Of a stretch of 64,000 nucleotides of DNA, positions 48,061-56,259 are shown piece after piece; position 1 is the first letter of the stretch, and every line of letters starts with the position of its first letter. The notes under the pieces were generated by a model. The model was not told where the DNA came from. It did no database searches and saw nothing but the letters and a program-made list of their open reading frames with translations. This DNA is from JAKFEE01 sp036675815. GTDB taxonomy: Bacteria > Pseudomonadota > Alphaproteobacteria > Rhodospirillales > Magnetospirillaceae. The position numbers and the translations under genes are program-made. Location of the stretch: the NCBI GenBank assembly GCA_036675815.1, contig JAKFEE010000019.1, forward strand, positions 1 through 64,000, in the 5' to 3' direction.

Positions 48061-49368
48061 TCAAGGCAGCAGCGGAGCGATGGCGGCGAGCACGCGCTGC
48101 AAGGTGCCGGCTTCGGCCTCAGCGAAGGCGCGCGCCGCCGAACCTTGGTGGCGGCGGGCTTCGGGATCGTCGAGCAACGTCCCGACCGCCCGCGCCAGGG
48201 CGGCCTCGTCGGCGACCGTGACGGCGGCACCGGCATCGACCAGCGCCGCCGCCGTCTCGGCGAAATTGCCCATGTGCGGGCCGTAGAGCACGGCACAGCC
48301 GAGGCGTGCCGCCTCCAGCGGGTTCTGGCCGCCGCGGCCGACCAGCGACTTGCCGACGAAGGCAATGGGGGCAAGGCGATAGAACAGCCCAAGCTCGCCC
48401 ATGGTATCGGCCACATAGATGTCGCAGCCGGCCGTCGGCGCTTCGCCCGCCGCGCGCCGTGCCACTCGAAGGCCGGCGCTTCTCAGCTCGGCGGCGATTT
48501 CCGGCCCCCGCCCGGCGTGCCGCGGCACGATCACCGTCAGCAACCCGGGGCGGGCAAGGCGACGGTGCACGGCGGCGACTGCTGCTTCCTCGCCGGCGTG
48601 CGTGCTTGCCGCCAGCCAGAGCGGACGTGTTCCGATTTCGGCGCGCAACGCCGCCAAGGCCCTCTCGTCGGCCGGCAGCGCCGCCGCCGCCGCCTTGAGG
48701 TTGCCGAGGCAGGCGACGTCGCCGGCGCCAAGCCGCCGATAGCGCCCGCCGTCGGCCTCCGACTGGGCCAGGCACCTGGCGAAGGTCGCCAACAGCCAGC
48801 GGATGGTGCCGGGTGCCCAACGTATCCAGCGCCGGCACGACGTTTCGGACATGCGCGCATTGAGCAGCACGGCAGGGACTTGGCGGGCGCGTATCTCGGC
48901 CAGCATGTTGGGCCACAACTCGGATTCCAGCCACAGCACCAGATCGGGCCGCCAGTGGTCGAGGAAGCGGCGCACCCAGAGTGGCCGATCCACCGGCACG
49001 TATTGGTGGACGACCCCAACCGGCAGCCGCTCGCCCAGGATGGCCGCCGAGGTGACGGTGCCGCTGGTAACCAGGATCTGCAGTTCAGGCCGGTGATGGC
49101 GCAAGGCGTCGATCAGCGGCAGTGCCGACAGGCTCTCGCCGACGCTGGCGCCATGCAGCCACAACAGCGGCCCGACGGGGCGCGGCTGCCCGGCGCGGCC
49201 CAGGCGTTCGCCGAACCGCGCGGCATCCTCCTTGCCCCGCCGCAAACGACGATCGAGATAGATCCGCAGCGGCAATGCCGCCGCATGCGTCGCGGTGCGA
49301 TAAAGGACGAGAGGAAGAGGATACACGGCGGCCAGAGATTTCGCGCTATAGGTATGGACGGTAGACAT
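48061..49368 (-). CDS. waaA: 3-deoxy-D-manno-octulosonic acid (Kdo) transferase
   Basis: Adds Kdo to lipid A precursors at the inner membrane. The 435-residue glycosyltransferase has an N-terminal anchor (YPLPLVLYRTATHAAALPL), the acidic GASVGESLSALPL with the catalytic Glu, and the C-terminal VADTMGELGLFYRLA and GGQNPLEAARLG. It is divergent from gmhA; with gmhA and gmhB it forms an LPS core group. The start at 49368 lacks a clear binding site; 49392 is an alternative. Confidence 0.93.
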   Translation of the reverse strand: MSTVHTYSAKSLAAVYPLPLVLYRTATHAAALPLRIYLDRRLRRGKEDAARFGERLGRAGQPRPVGPLLWLHGASVGESLSALPLIDALRHHRPELQILVTSGTVTSAAILGERLPVGVVHQYVPVDRPLWVRRFLDHWRPDLVLWLESELWPNMLAEIRARQVPAVLLNARMSETSCRRWIRWAPGTIRWLLATFARCLAQSEADGGRYRRLGAGDVACLGNLKAAAAALPADERALAALRAEIGTRPLWLAASTHAGEEAAVAAVHRRLARPGLLTVIVPRHAGRGPEIAAELRSAGLRVARRAAGEAPTAGCDIYVADTMGELGLFYRLAPIAFVGKSLVGRGGQNPLEAARLGCAVLYGPHMGNFAETAAALVDAGAAVTVADEAALARAVGTLLDDPEARRHQGSAARAFAEAEAGTLQRVLAAIAPLLP

Positions 49369-49436
49369 TGTATAGAAGCCAGCCTGCGGCATCGCAAGCC
49401 GCGCTCTGGTCCGCTGGCGCCAACAGGAAGGTCCGC

Positions 49437-50003
49437 ATGACTATCGAACGCGTTCGCCAGGCCTTCGCGGTTTCGGCCCGCAACTTCGAGACGCTGATGG
49501 AATCGGCGCCGCAGGTGGCGGCGGCCGCCGACATCATCGGCCAATCGTTGCGCGGGGGCGGCAAGGTCATGTTCTGCGGCAACGGCGGATCGGCCTCGGA
49601 CGCGCAGCATCTGGCCGCCGAACTGGTGGGGCGCTATCTGCTCGAGCGCAATCCCCTGCCCGGCCTTGCCCTTACCGCCAACAGCTCGACCGTGACCGCA
49701 ATCGGCAACGACTATGGCTTCGACGACATCTTCGCCCGCCAGGTCCGGGGCCTGGGCCGGCCCGGCGACGTGCTGATGGCATTGTCGACGAGCGGCAACA
49801 GCCGCAACGTCGTCGCCGCACTCGAGGCCGCACGCAGCATCGGCATCCGCGCCATCGGCCTGACCGGTGCCGGCGGCGGCAAGATGGCGGAGCTATGCGA
49901 CCTGTGCATCCGCGTGCCGTCGGACCACACGCCCCGCATCCAGGAGATGCATATCGCGGTTGGGCACATGATCTGCGAGCTGGTCGAGTGCGCCCTGGTA
50001 TGA
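49437..50003 (+). CDS. gmhA: Sedoheptulose-7-phosphate isomerase GmhA
   Basis: First enzyme of ADP-heptose synthesis for the LPS core. The 188-residue SIS-domain protein has FCGNGGSASDAQHLAAELVG and LSTSGNSRNVVAAL, both phosphate-binding signatures, and the metal-site region EMHIAVGHMICELVE. ATG at 49437 has AGGAAGG upstream. It overlaps gmhB in ATGA. Confidence 0.95.
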   Translation: MTIERVRQAFAVSARNFETLMESAPQVAAAADIIGQSLRGGGKVMFCGNGGSASDAQHLAAELVGRYLLERNPLPGLALTANSSTVTAIGNDYGFDDIFARQVRGLGRPGDVLMALSTSGNSRNVVAALEAARSIGIRAIGLTGAGGGKMAELCDLCIRVPSDHTPRIQEMHIAVGHMICELVECALV

Positions 50004-50512
50004 ACCGCCGCCCCGCCGTATTCCTCGACCGCGACGGCGTGCTCAACGTCGACAGCGGCTATGTTCACCGGGTCGAGGATTTCGCCTGGGTCGATGGGGC
50101 CCTGGAGGCCATCCGCCGGTTCAACGAGCTCGGCTATTGGGTGTTCGTCGTCACCAATCAATCGGGCGTCGCGCGCGGTTACTACGACGAGGCGGCGGTC
50201 GATCGCCTGCATCGGTGGATGGCCAAGGAGGCTGGCCGCACCGGAGCCCGCATCGATGATTTCCGCTATTGCCCGCATCATCCCGAGGGCAGCCTGGCCG
50301 CTTACGCCCGGGCCTGCGCCTGCCGCAAGCCGGCCGCCGGAATGCTGCATGACCTGATGTCGGCGTGGCCGGTCGATCGCGAGCACAGCCTGATGATCGG
50401 CGACAAGGCCAGCGACATGGAGGCGGCGCGTCAAGCCGGCATCGCCGGCCATCTCTTCGGCGGCGGCGACCTTGGCCGCTTCGTCGGTGAATTGCTGGCG
50501 TCCCAGCGCTGA
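50000..50512 (+). CDS. gmhB: D-glycero-D-manno-heptose-1,7-bisphosphate 7-phosphatase GmhB
   Basis: A HAD phosphatase of 170 residues following GmhA in heptose synthesis. The nucleophile pair D10/D12 lies in VFLDRDGVLN, the zinc loop in CPHHPEG and CACRKP, and the last HAD motif in MIGDKASDMEAA. It overlaps gmhA by 4 nt. The heptose kinase/adenylyltransferase gene is not in the window. Confidence 0.95.
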   Translation: MNRRPAVFLDRDGVLNVDSGYVHRVEDFAWVDGALEAIRRFNELGYWVFVVTNQSGVARGYYDEAAVDRLHRWMAKEAGRTGARIDDFRYCPHHPEGSLAAYARACACRKPAAGMLHDLMSAWPVDREHSLMIGDKASDMEAARQAGIAGHLFGGGDLGRFVGELLASQR

Positions 50513-50524
50513 AACCATCAGGTG

Positions 50525-50579
50525 AAGCGCGGACCTCCAGGTCCGCATTCCGTGTGCGGAGCTGGAGCTCCGCGCTCCG
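50525..50579. repeat. Gene-end palindromic repeat, copy 3 of 4
   Basis: AAGCGCGGACCTCCAGGTCC on the left and GCGGAGCTGGAGCTCCGCGC on the right. It lies between the convergent gmhB and receiver-HPt genes. The left half has the compensating C/G changes (ACCTCCAGGT) that keep its palindrome. Confidence 0.85.
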
Positions 50580-50585
50580 GCAAGC

Positions 50586-51344
50586 CTACCAGCGGCGCAA
50601 CGCGGCGATCGTCACGGCGGCGGCCTCGTCCAGCGCGGCGGCCTGACGGCGCGCCTCGTCGAGGGCGCCGGACCGCCCGGCCTGCTCGACGGCGGCCGCC
50701 ACGGCACCCAAGTGACGGCATCCGTGCATGGCAGCAAGGCCGGCCAGGCGGTGCGCGGCTTCAGCCACTTGCGCCGTATCGGACCTCTCCAATTGAGCTT
50801 TCACATCGCCAAGATGTTCGGCAAGCGCACTTGCGGCGCGCCCAATGATCTCGTTCAGTTGCTGGCGGGGAAGCAACTGGAGCATCTCGTCCAGCCAGTC
50901 GCCGGCGAGGACGTCACCGCCGCTCGGCGCCACCTCAGGGCGCGCCGTAGCGTCGATTTCCTGGCTGGTCGCGTCGGCGAGGATCGCGCGGAGCATTGAG
51001 AGGTCGAGCGGTTTGACCAGAAAATGATCGATGCCGACGGCTGGATGGCGCCCCTGGGGATCGACCTCGGCGGTCAGGCCGATGATCGGTACCCGCGCCA
51101 CACCCGGGTCCGGCAGGCTTCGAATGCGCCGTGCCGCCTCGATACCGTTCATCTCGGGCATGTTGATGTCCATGAGAATGGCATCGAAAGCGCCTACGGC
51201 GGCGGCCGCGACGGCTTCGGTTCCGGTTGCCACCACCACGAGATGGTGGCCTTCGCATTCCAACAGGGCCTGGAGGACCCGCCGGTTGTAGTCCACGTCC
51301 TCGGCAACCAGAAGCGACAGCGGTCGTGGTGCCGCCTCAACCAT
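50586..51344 (-). CDS. Receiver-HPt hybrid phosphorelay protein
   Basis: A 252-residue signalling protein with an N-terminal receiver domain (phospho-acceptor D59 in LMDINMPEM, lysine in FLVKPLD) and a C-terminal HPt domain with H198 in AAHRLAGLAAMHGC. Such proteins relay phosphate between hybrid kinases and output regulators. Its start overlaps the response regulator gene by 8 nt, so the two are likely partners. No sensor kinase gene is adjacent. Confidence 0.9.
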   Translation of the reverse strand: MVEAAPRPLSLLVAEDVDYNRRVLQALLECEGHHLVVVATGTEAVAAAAVGAFDAILMDINMPEMNGIEAARRIRSLPDPGVARVPIIGLTAEVDPQGRHPAVGIDHFLVKPLDLSMLRAILADATSQEIDATARPEVAPSGGDVLAGDWLDEMLQLLPRQQLNEIIGRAASALAEHLGDVKAQLERSDTAQVAEAAHRLAGLAAMHGCRHLGAVAAAVEQAGRSGALDEARRQAAALDEAAAVTIAALRRW

Positions 51345-52044
51345 CTATTTTCGCGGCGAAACGATAGCCGTAGCCGCGGCATGTCTTGATCACCGCCGCT
51401 TCATCACCGTCGACCGCCAGTTTCTTGCGGATGCGGCTGACCAGCACGTCGATGTTGCGCGGGTTTGGGCCGGCCACGTTGACACCCAGGAACGCGGCGA
51501 GAGTCTCGCGTGAGACGATCTGGCCGGGGCGGTCGGCCAGCACGCACAAAAGGTCGAACTCGGCGCGCGTCAGACCTGCCGCATCACCACTGTCTTGGCG
51601 GCTCAACAGTCGATTTTCCTTGTCGAGTACCCAACCGGCAAAGCTACGGCCGGGGGCGCGACGCGGCCGTTTTCCGCGTTCGAACACGTTGCGCACGCGC
51701 GCCAGCAGTTCGCGTGGATACACCGGCTTGGCGATGTAGTCGTCGGCGCCGGCCTCCAGCCCGCGCGCGCGCTCATGCGGTGCGCCGTGCGACGACACCA
51801 TGATGATGCCGATGTCCGATTTCTGCCGCAAGGCCCGGGCCAAGCCCAAGCCATCGGCGTCCGGCAGACGGAGGTCGAGGAGGACGACGTCAAACCTGCC
51901 GGCGTCCATGGCCTGCCGCATTCCCCGGGCATCCGCCACGCCGGTGGCGGAGTAGCCCCCGGCTGCGAGGCTGGCCACCAGCAGGGCCTGGACCTCATGC
52001 ACATCTTCCACCACCAACACCCGCCCCTGCGCGATCCCCTCCAT
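51337..52044 (-). CDS. OmpR-family response regulator
   Basis: A 235-residue DNA-binding response regulator. The receiver domain has D57 in VVLLDLRLPDADG and K in YIAKPVYPREL; the C-terminal winged helix has LTRAEFDLLCVLADRPGQIVSRETL and KTCRGYGYRF. It is translated just before the receiver-HPt protein. Targets are unknown. Confidence 0.95.
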   Translation of the reverse strand: MEGIAQGRVLVVEDVHEVQALLVASLAAGGYSATGVADARGMRQAMDAGRFDVVLLDLRLPDADGLGLARALRQKSDIGIIMVSSHGAPHERARGLEAGADDYIAKPVYPRELLARVRNVFERGKRPRRAPGRSFAGWVLDKENRLLSRQDSGDAAGLTRAEFDLLCVLADRPGQIVSRETLAAFLGVNVAGPNPRNIDVLVSRIRKKLAVDGDEAAVIKTCRGYGYRFAAKIDG

Positions 52045-52248
52045 GCCTCCCCCCTTCAGCAGACCGGATCCGATGCGCTCCCCAACTCATAGTAATGTTC
52101 ATCCCGGCAAGCCGCAACCAATGCATGAAGCGATCCGAAACATTCGCGATGCGCCGCCGCCGCGCGGAGCCGCCGGGAACCGTGCGACCGCGCCACCTGT
52201 TTTCATTCCACTAAAGGCGCGCATGGGCGCCATCACGCATGGACCGAA

Positions 52249-53013
52249 ATGACCAAAGAACTTGCGACCGCCAATATTCGCGGCAAGCCTGAAGCCGAGG
52301 CGTTCTACGCGGAGAGCTTGCGGCAATTGAAGCAGTCGCAGATCCCGTTCCTCCTGGCCGGCACCTATGCGCTGTCGTGCCATACGGGCATCCAGCGCCC
52401 GACGAAGGACATCGACGTCTTCTGCCGCGCCGGTGATTTCCCCCGCATCCTCAATTATTTCCAGGGCCTCGGCTACGAGACCGAAATCGAGGACGAACGC
52501 TGGCTCGGCAAGGTGCGGCAAGGATCGCTGTTCTTCGACGTGATCTTCAACTGCACGACCAACATGGCGCCGGTCCACGATCAATGGCTCGACAACGCCC
52601 AATCTGCAGATGTACTGGGCATCCAGGTCAAGATCGTGTCACCGACCGAGCTCATCTGGTCGAAAGCCTTCGTCCAGGATCGCAACAAGTACGACGGCGC
52701 CGACGTGGCCCACATCATCCTGAAACAGCACGCCAAGGTAGATTGGGAGCGGCTGCTGAAATACATGGACCAATACTGGGAGGTCCTACTCATACACCTG
52801 CTCAACTTCCGTTTCATCTATCCGACCGAACGTGATGCCGTGCCGCAGTGGCTGCTTGACGAGTTGCTCGACAGACTGCACCAGCGCGCGGCGCTGCCCA
52901 TGTCGCAGACCAGGATCTGCCGCGGCCGACTGTTCTCGCGTGTCGATTACGAGATCGATGTGACGGAATGGGGCTTTGCCGATGTCGCCGGCGAAGGAAA
53001 GCGGCGTGGCTGA
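52249..53013 (+). CDS. Nucleotidyltransferase-fold protein
   Basis: A 254-residue protein with the pol-beta nucleotidyltransferase core: G38-T39 in LLAGTYAL, D54/D56 in KDIDVF and a third acidic residue D97 in FFDVIF, so the catalytic set is intact. The C-terminal part is helical. It resembles the MNT/AbiEii-like group of unassigned transferases. It overlaps a metallophosphoesterase gene by 8 nt. The biological substrate is not known. Confidence 0.8.
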   Translation: MTKELATANIRGKPEAEAFYAESLRQLKQSQIPFLLAGTYALSCHTGIQRPTKDIDVFCRAGDFPRILNYFQGLGYETEIEDERWLGKVRQGSLFFDVIFNCTTNMAPVHDQWLDNAQSADVLGIQVKIVSPTELIWSKAFVQDRNKYDGADVAHIILKQHAKVDWERLLKYMDQYWEVLLIHLLNFRFIYPTERDAVPQWLLDELLDRLHQRAALPMSQTRICRGRLFSRVDYEIDVTEWGFADVAGEGKRRG

Positions 53014-53734
53014 CGAGGAGCGGCGGCCCTTGCGTGTCGCCGCCATCGGCGACCTGCACATCTCGGAAGCCAAGGCCAACCCGCACCGCGAACTGTTCGC
53101 TGAACTTTCGGATCGCGCCGACCTGCTGGCGCTGTGCGGCGATCTCACCAACCACGGCAAGCCGCGCGAGGCGGAGATATTGGCCGAGGGCCTGCGCACC
53201 TGTCGCATCCCGATCGTCGGTGTCCTCGGCAACCACGATTACGAATGCGGCCACACCGCCGAAGTCGCGCATATCCTGCGCGAGGCCGGGCTGAATCTGC
53301 TCGAAGACGAGCCGTTCACGATGAACGGCGTCGGCATCGTCGGGGTCAAGGGCTTCGCCGGCGGCTTCGACGCGCACATGCTGGGGGCATTTGGCGAAGA
53401 CGCGATCAAAACGTTCGTGGCGGAGGCCATCAACGAGGCCATGCATCTCGAAAACGACATCCGCGCCCTCACCACCGGCCGCGTACTGGTGGTGCTGCAC
53501 TATGCGCCGATCGCCGCCACCGTCGAAGGCGAGCCGCGCGAGATATTCCCGTTCCTCGGCTCATCCCGCTTGGCCGACGCCATCGACCGCTTTCCCAACG
53601 TCTGCGCCGTCGTCCATGGCCATGCGCATCATGGCAGCTATTCCGGCCATACCACCAAGGGTGTTCCGGTGTTCAACTGCGCCTATGACGTCGCCAAGGA
53701 TGGCGGCCGTCCCTACGCCCTGATCACCGTCTAG
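53006..53734 (+). CDS. Calcineurin-like metallophosphoesterase
   Basis: A 242-residue phosphoesterase with the dimetal motifs D16/H18 (IGDLHISE), D46 (GDLTNHG), N76/H77 (GNHDYE) and GHAHH near residue 209. It resembles CpdA/Icc-like enzymes that cleave cyclic nucleotides or phosphodiesters. The GTG start at 53006 with GAAGGA upstream overlaps the nucleotidyltransferase by 8 nt; upstream ATG/TTG starts inside that gene are less likely. Confidence 0.9.
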   Translation: MADEERRPLRVAAIGDLHISEAKANPHRELFAELSDRADLLALCGDLTNHGKPREAEILAEGLRTCRIPIVGVLGNHDYECGHTAEVAHILREAGLNLLEDEPFTMNGVGIVGVKGFAGGFDAHMLGAFGEDAIKTFVAEAINEAMHLENDIRALTTGRVLVVLHYAPIAATVEGEPREIFPFLGSSRLADAIDRFPNVCAVVHGHAHHGSYSGHTTKGVPVFNCAYDVAKDGGRPYALITV

Positions 53735-54473
53735 TGGTGGCCCCCAAGGGCCTACGCAGCCATGGTCGGGACGCCAGTTGCCGCGCATCATCCAGCTCGG
53801 CGAAGAACCGCACCAGAACGGCGGCCGCGTCGTCGCCATGGCTGGCATCGAGCGCGCCATCATCGAGCGCGGCGCGCAGCTGCCCGTAGAGGTCATCGAA
53901 CAGGACCACGGCCATCGGCCGGGTCAGTTCCCAGCGGGTGTCCCAGCGGCCCGGCCTCGCGGCACCAAGCCGACCGTTGACCAAGGCGACGAAGCTGTCG
54001 AGATTGTCCACGAAGGCCCCGTCGAAGCGGCGGGCAAGTGCCACCAGCGCGCCATCGACGATGCGAAGGATGTCGCCGTTATCGCGCAGGGTGGCTTTGT
54101 CCTCGGTGTCGGCGACGCGACGGGCGGCCAAGTCGTATTGGCGGAAGCTCTCGGCGGTCAGCAATCGCGCGAGGGCAAAGGTCAAGCCGATGACGACACG
54201 GCGGGACAGCCGCCCCTCCCCTTCCACGTCGAAACGGGCATCAATACGGTCGATCAGCGCGCGTTCGAACGGCCGCATGCGCCTGGAGCGATGCGACAGC
54301 GAGGCCGTGCAGAAGGCGGCGAAGGCATCACGGATATCCTCGGCGGCGAGTGGGTGGTGCGCCGCCAGGGCAACCAGTTGCTCCATGAAGCGCTCGGCGC
54401 TGCGCAGGCCCCGGCCGCAACCCCGCTCGCCCTCGGCCGCAGCGGTCACCGGTGCCGAATCGTGCTCTGCCAT
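53724..54473 (-). CDS. Protein of unknown function
   Basis: I do not recognise this 249-residue protein. It is soluble and helical with many Arg/Asp pairs, has no signal peptide, and shows no cofactor motif. The ATG at 54473 has GGGAGGTCGAC upstream; the frame is open 33 codons further. Its 3' end overlaps the convergent phosphoesterase by 11 nt, and it is divergent from the formate dehydrogenase operon. Confidence 0.65.
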   Translation of the reverse strand: MAEHDSAPVTAAAEGERGCGRGLRSAERFMEQLVALAAHHPLAAEDIRDAFAAFCTASLSHRSRRMRPFERALIDRIDARFDVEGEGRLSRRVVIGLTFALARLLTAESFRQYDLAARRVADTEDKATLRDNGDILRIVDGALVALARRFDGAFVDNLDSFVALVNGRLGAARPGRWDTRWELTRPMAVVLFDDLYGQLRAALDDGALDASHGDDAAAVLVRFFAELDDARQLASRPWLRRPLGATTRR

Positions 54474-54600
54474 GTCGACCTCCCGCCACCTGCCGCGATT
54501 ATAGGCTACCGTTCGCATCAAAGGAAATGTCACCATCACGCGGTTGCGAGTCGGTCGCGCATCGGCTGACATTAAGGCCCCGAGATGAAGAGGATCGAGG

Positions 54601-56259
54601 ATGAGCGAGTCTTTCCGCCGCCCGCCACATCAACCGAAGGGCCGGCAGACCGACCCGGGGTCGCGCGCCGAGGTGGCAGCGCTGCTGGATGCGCGATCGT
54701 TGCGGCGGGACCTGCTGATCGAGCATCTGCACGCCATCCAGGACCGCTGGGGCCGCCTCGCCACCCGCCATCTGGCGGCGCTGGCTGAACTGATGCGACT
54801 GCCCATGGCCGAGGTTTACGAAGTCGCGACGTTCTATGCGCATTTCGACGTGGTCGAGGACGACGCCGAACCAGCGCCGGTGACGGTACGCGTGTGCGAT
54901 TCGCTGAGCTGTTGCCTGGCCGGCGGCAACCAATTGCGGCGACAATTGACAGCCTCCGCGCCTGATGGCGTGCGCATTGTCGGCGCGCCGTGCATGGGGC
55001 GCTGCGACCACGGGCCGGCGGTCATGGTCGGGCGCAACGCCATCGCACCGGCCACAGCAGAAAACATCCTTGCCTTGGCGACGGAAGCCAGGACCGAGGC
55101 CGCGCCGTTCCCCTATCCCAATCTGGTCAGCTACAGCCTGCAGGGCGGCTATCAGCTGCTGCGCGCCTGCCTCGATGGCCGGCGCTCGCCCGACGAGGTC
55201 ATCCGCATTCTGACGCAAAGCGGCCTGCGCGGCCTGGGCGGCGCCGGTTTTCCCACCGGCCAGAAATGGCGAGCGGTGCGCAGCCAACCGGGGCCGCGGC
55301 TGCTGGCGGTCAACGCCGACGAGGGCGAGCCGGGCACCTTCAAGGACCGTTTCTATCTCGAGACCGAGCCGCACCGCTTCCTCGAGGGCATGCTGATCGC
55401 CGCCTGGGCGGTGGAGGCCGAGGCCATCTACATCTATCTACGCGACGAATATCCCCACCTGCAGGCGATGTTGCGCAAGGAAATCGACGCTCTACAGGGC
55501 TGCGGCCTCGCCGACCGACCGATCCACCTGCACCGCGGCGCCGGCGCTTACGTGTGCGGCGAGGAGTCGGCAATGCTGGAGAGCATCGAAGGCAAGCGCG
55601 GGCTGCCGCGCCATCGTCCGCCTTACGTCGCGGAGAAGGGGCTGTTCGGCCGCCCCACCCTGGTCAATAACGTCGAGACGCTGTACTGGGTGCGCGAGAT
55701 CGTCGAGCGCGGGCCGGATTGGTTGCGCTCCCATGGCCGGAACGGCCGGCAAGGGCTGCGCAGCTTCTCGGTGTCGGGCCGGGTGCGCGATCCCGGCGTC
55801 AAGCTGGCCCCGGCCGGCATCACGGTGCGCGAGCTGATCGACGAGTTTTGCGGCGGCATGGCCGAAGATCACACCCTGGCCGCCTACCTGCCGGGCGGCG
55901 CCTCGGGCGGCTTCCTGCCGGCCAGCCTGGCCGACGTGCCGCTGGATTTCGGCACCATCGAGGCGCATGGCGGTTTTATCGGCTCGGCCGCCATCATCGT
56001 GCTGTCGGATAAGGACGACCTGCGCGCCGCCGCCGTCAATCTCGCCCGCTTCTTCGCCGACGAAAGCTGCGGCCAATGCACGCCCTGCCGCGTGGGTTCG
56101 GCGCGCGCCGCCGCGATGCTGGCGGAAGGCGACTGGGACGAGCGGCGGCTGGCAGACCTCACCCAGGTCATGCGCGACGCCTCGATCTGCGGCCTCGGCC
56201 AGGCGGCGCCCAATGTCTGGGCCAGCCTGTTCCGCCATTTTCCGGAGGCCGTGCGATGA
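54601..56259 (+). CDS. fdsB: NAD-dependent formate dehydrogenase beta subunit (NuoE-NuoF fusion)
   Basis: A 552-residue diaphorase subunit. The N-terminal NuoE-like part holds a [2Fe-2S] site (CDSLSCC and GAPCMGRC). The NuoF-like part has the NADH/FMN motifs GLRGLGGAGFPTGQKW, NADEGEPGTFKDR and GAGAYVCGEESAM, and the [4Fe-4S] motif SCGQCTPCR. In the soluble FDH family these two parts are often separate genes (fdsG, fdsB); here they are one protein. It overlaps the alpha subunit gene by 4 nt. It passes electrons from formate to NAD+. Confidence 0.93.
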   Translation: MSESFRRPPHQPKGRQTDPGSRAEVAALLDARSLRRDLLIEHLHAIQDRWGRLATRHLAALAELMRLPMAEVYEVATFYAHFDVVEDDAEPAPVTVRVCDSLSCCLAGGNQLRRQLTASAPDGVRIVGAPCMGRCDHGPAVMVGRNAIAPATAENILALATEARTEAAPFPYPNLVSYSLQGGYQLLRACLDGRRSPDEVIRILTQSGLRGLGGAGFPTGQKWRAVRSQPGPRLLAVNADEGEPGTFKDRFYLETEPHRFLEGMLIAAWAVEAEAIYIYLRDEYPHLQAMLRKEIDALQGCGLADRPIHLHRGAGAYVCGEESAMLESIEGKRGLPRHRPPYVAEKGLFGRPTLVNNVETLYWVREIVERGPDWLRSHGRNGRQGLRSFSVSGRVRDPGVKLAPAGITVRELIDEFCGGMAEDHTLAAYLPGGASGGFLPASLADVPLDFGTIEAHGGFIGSAAIIVLSDKDDLRAAAVNLARFFADESCGQCTPCRVGSARAAAMLAEGDWDERRLADLTQVMRDASICGLGQAAPNVWASLFRHFPEAVR

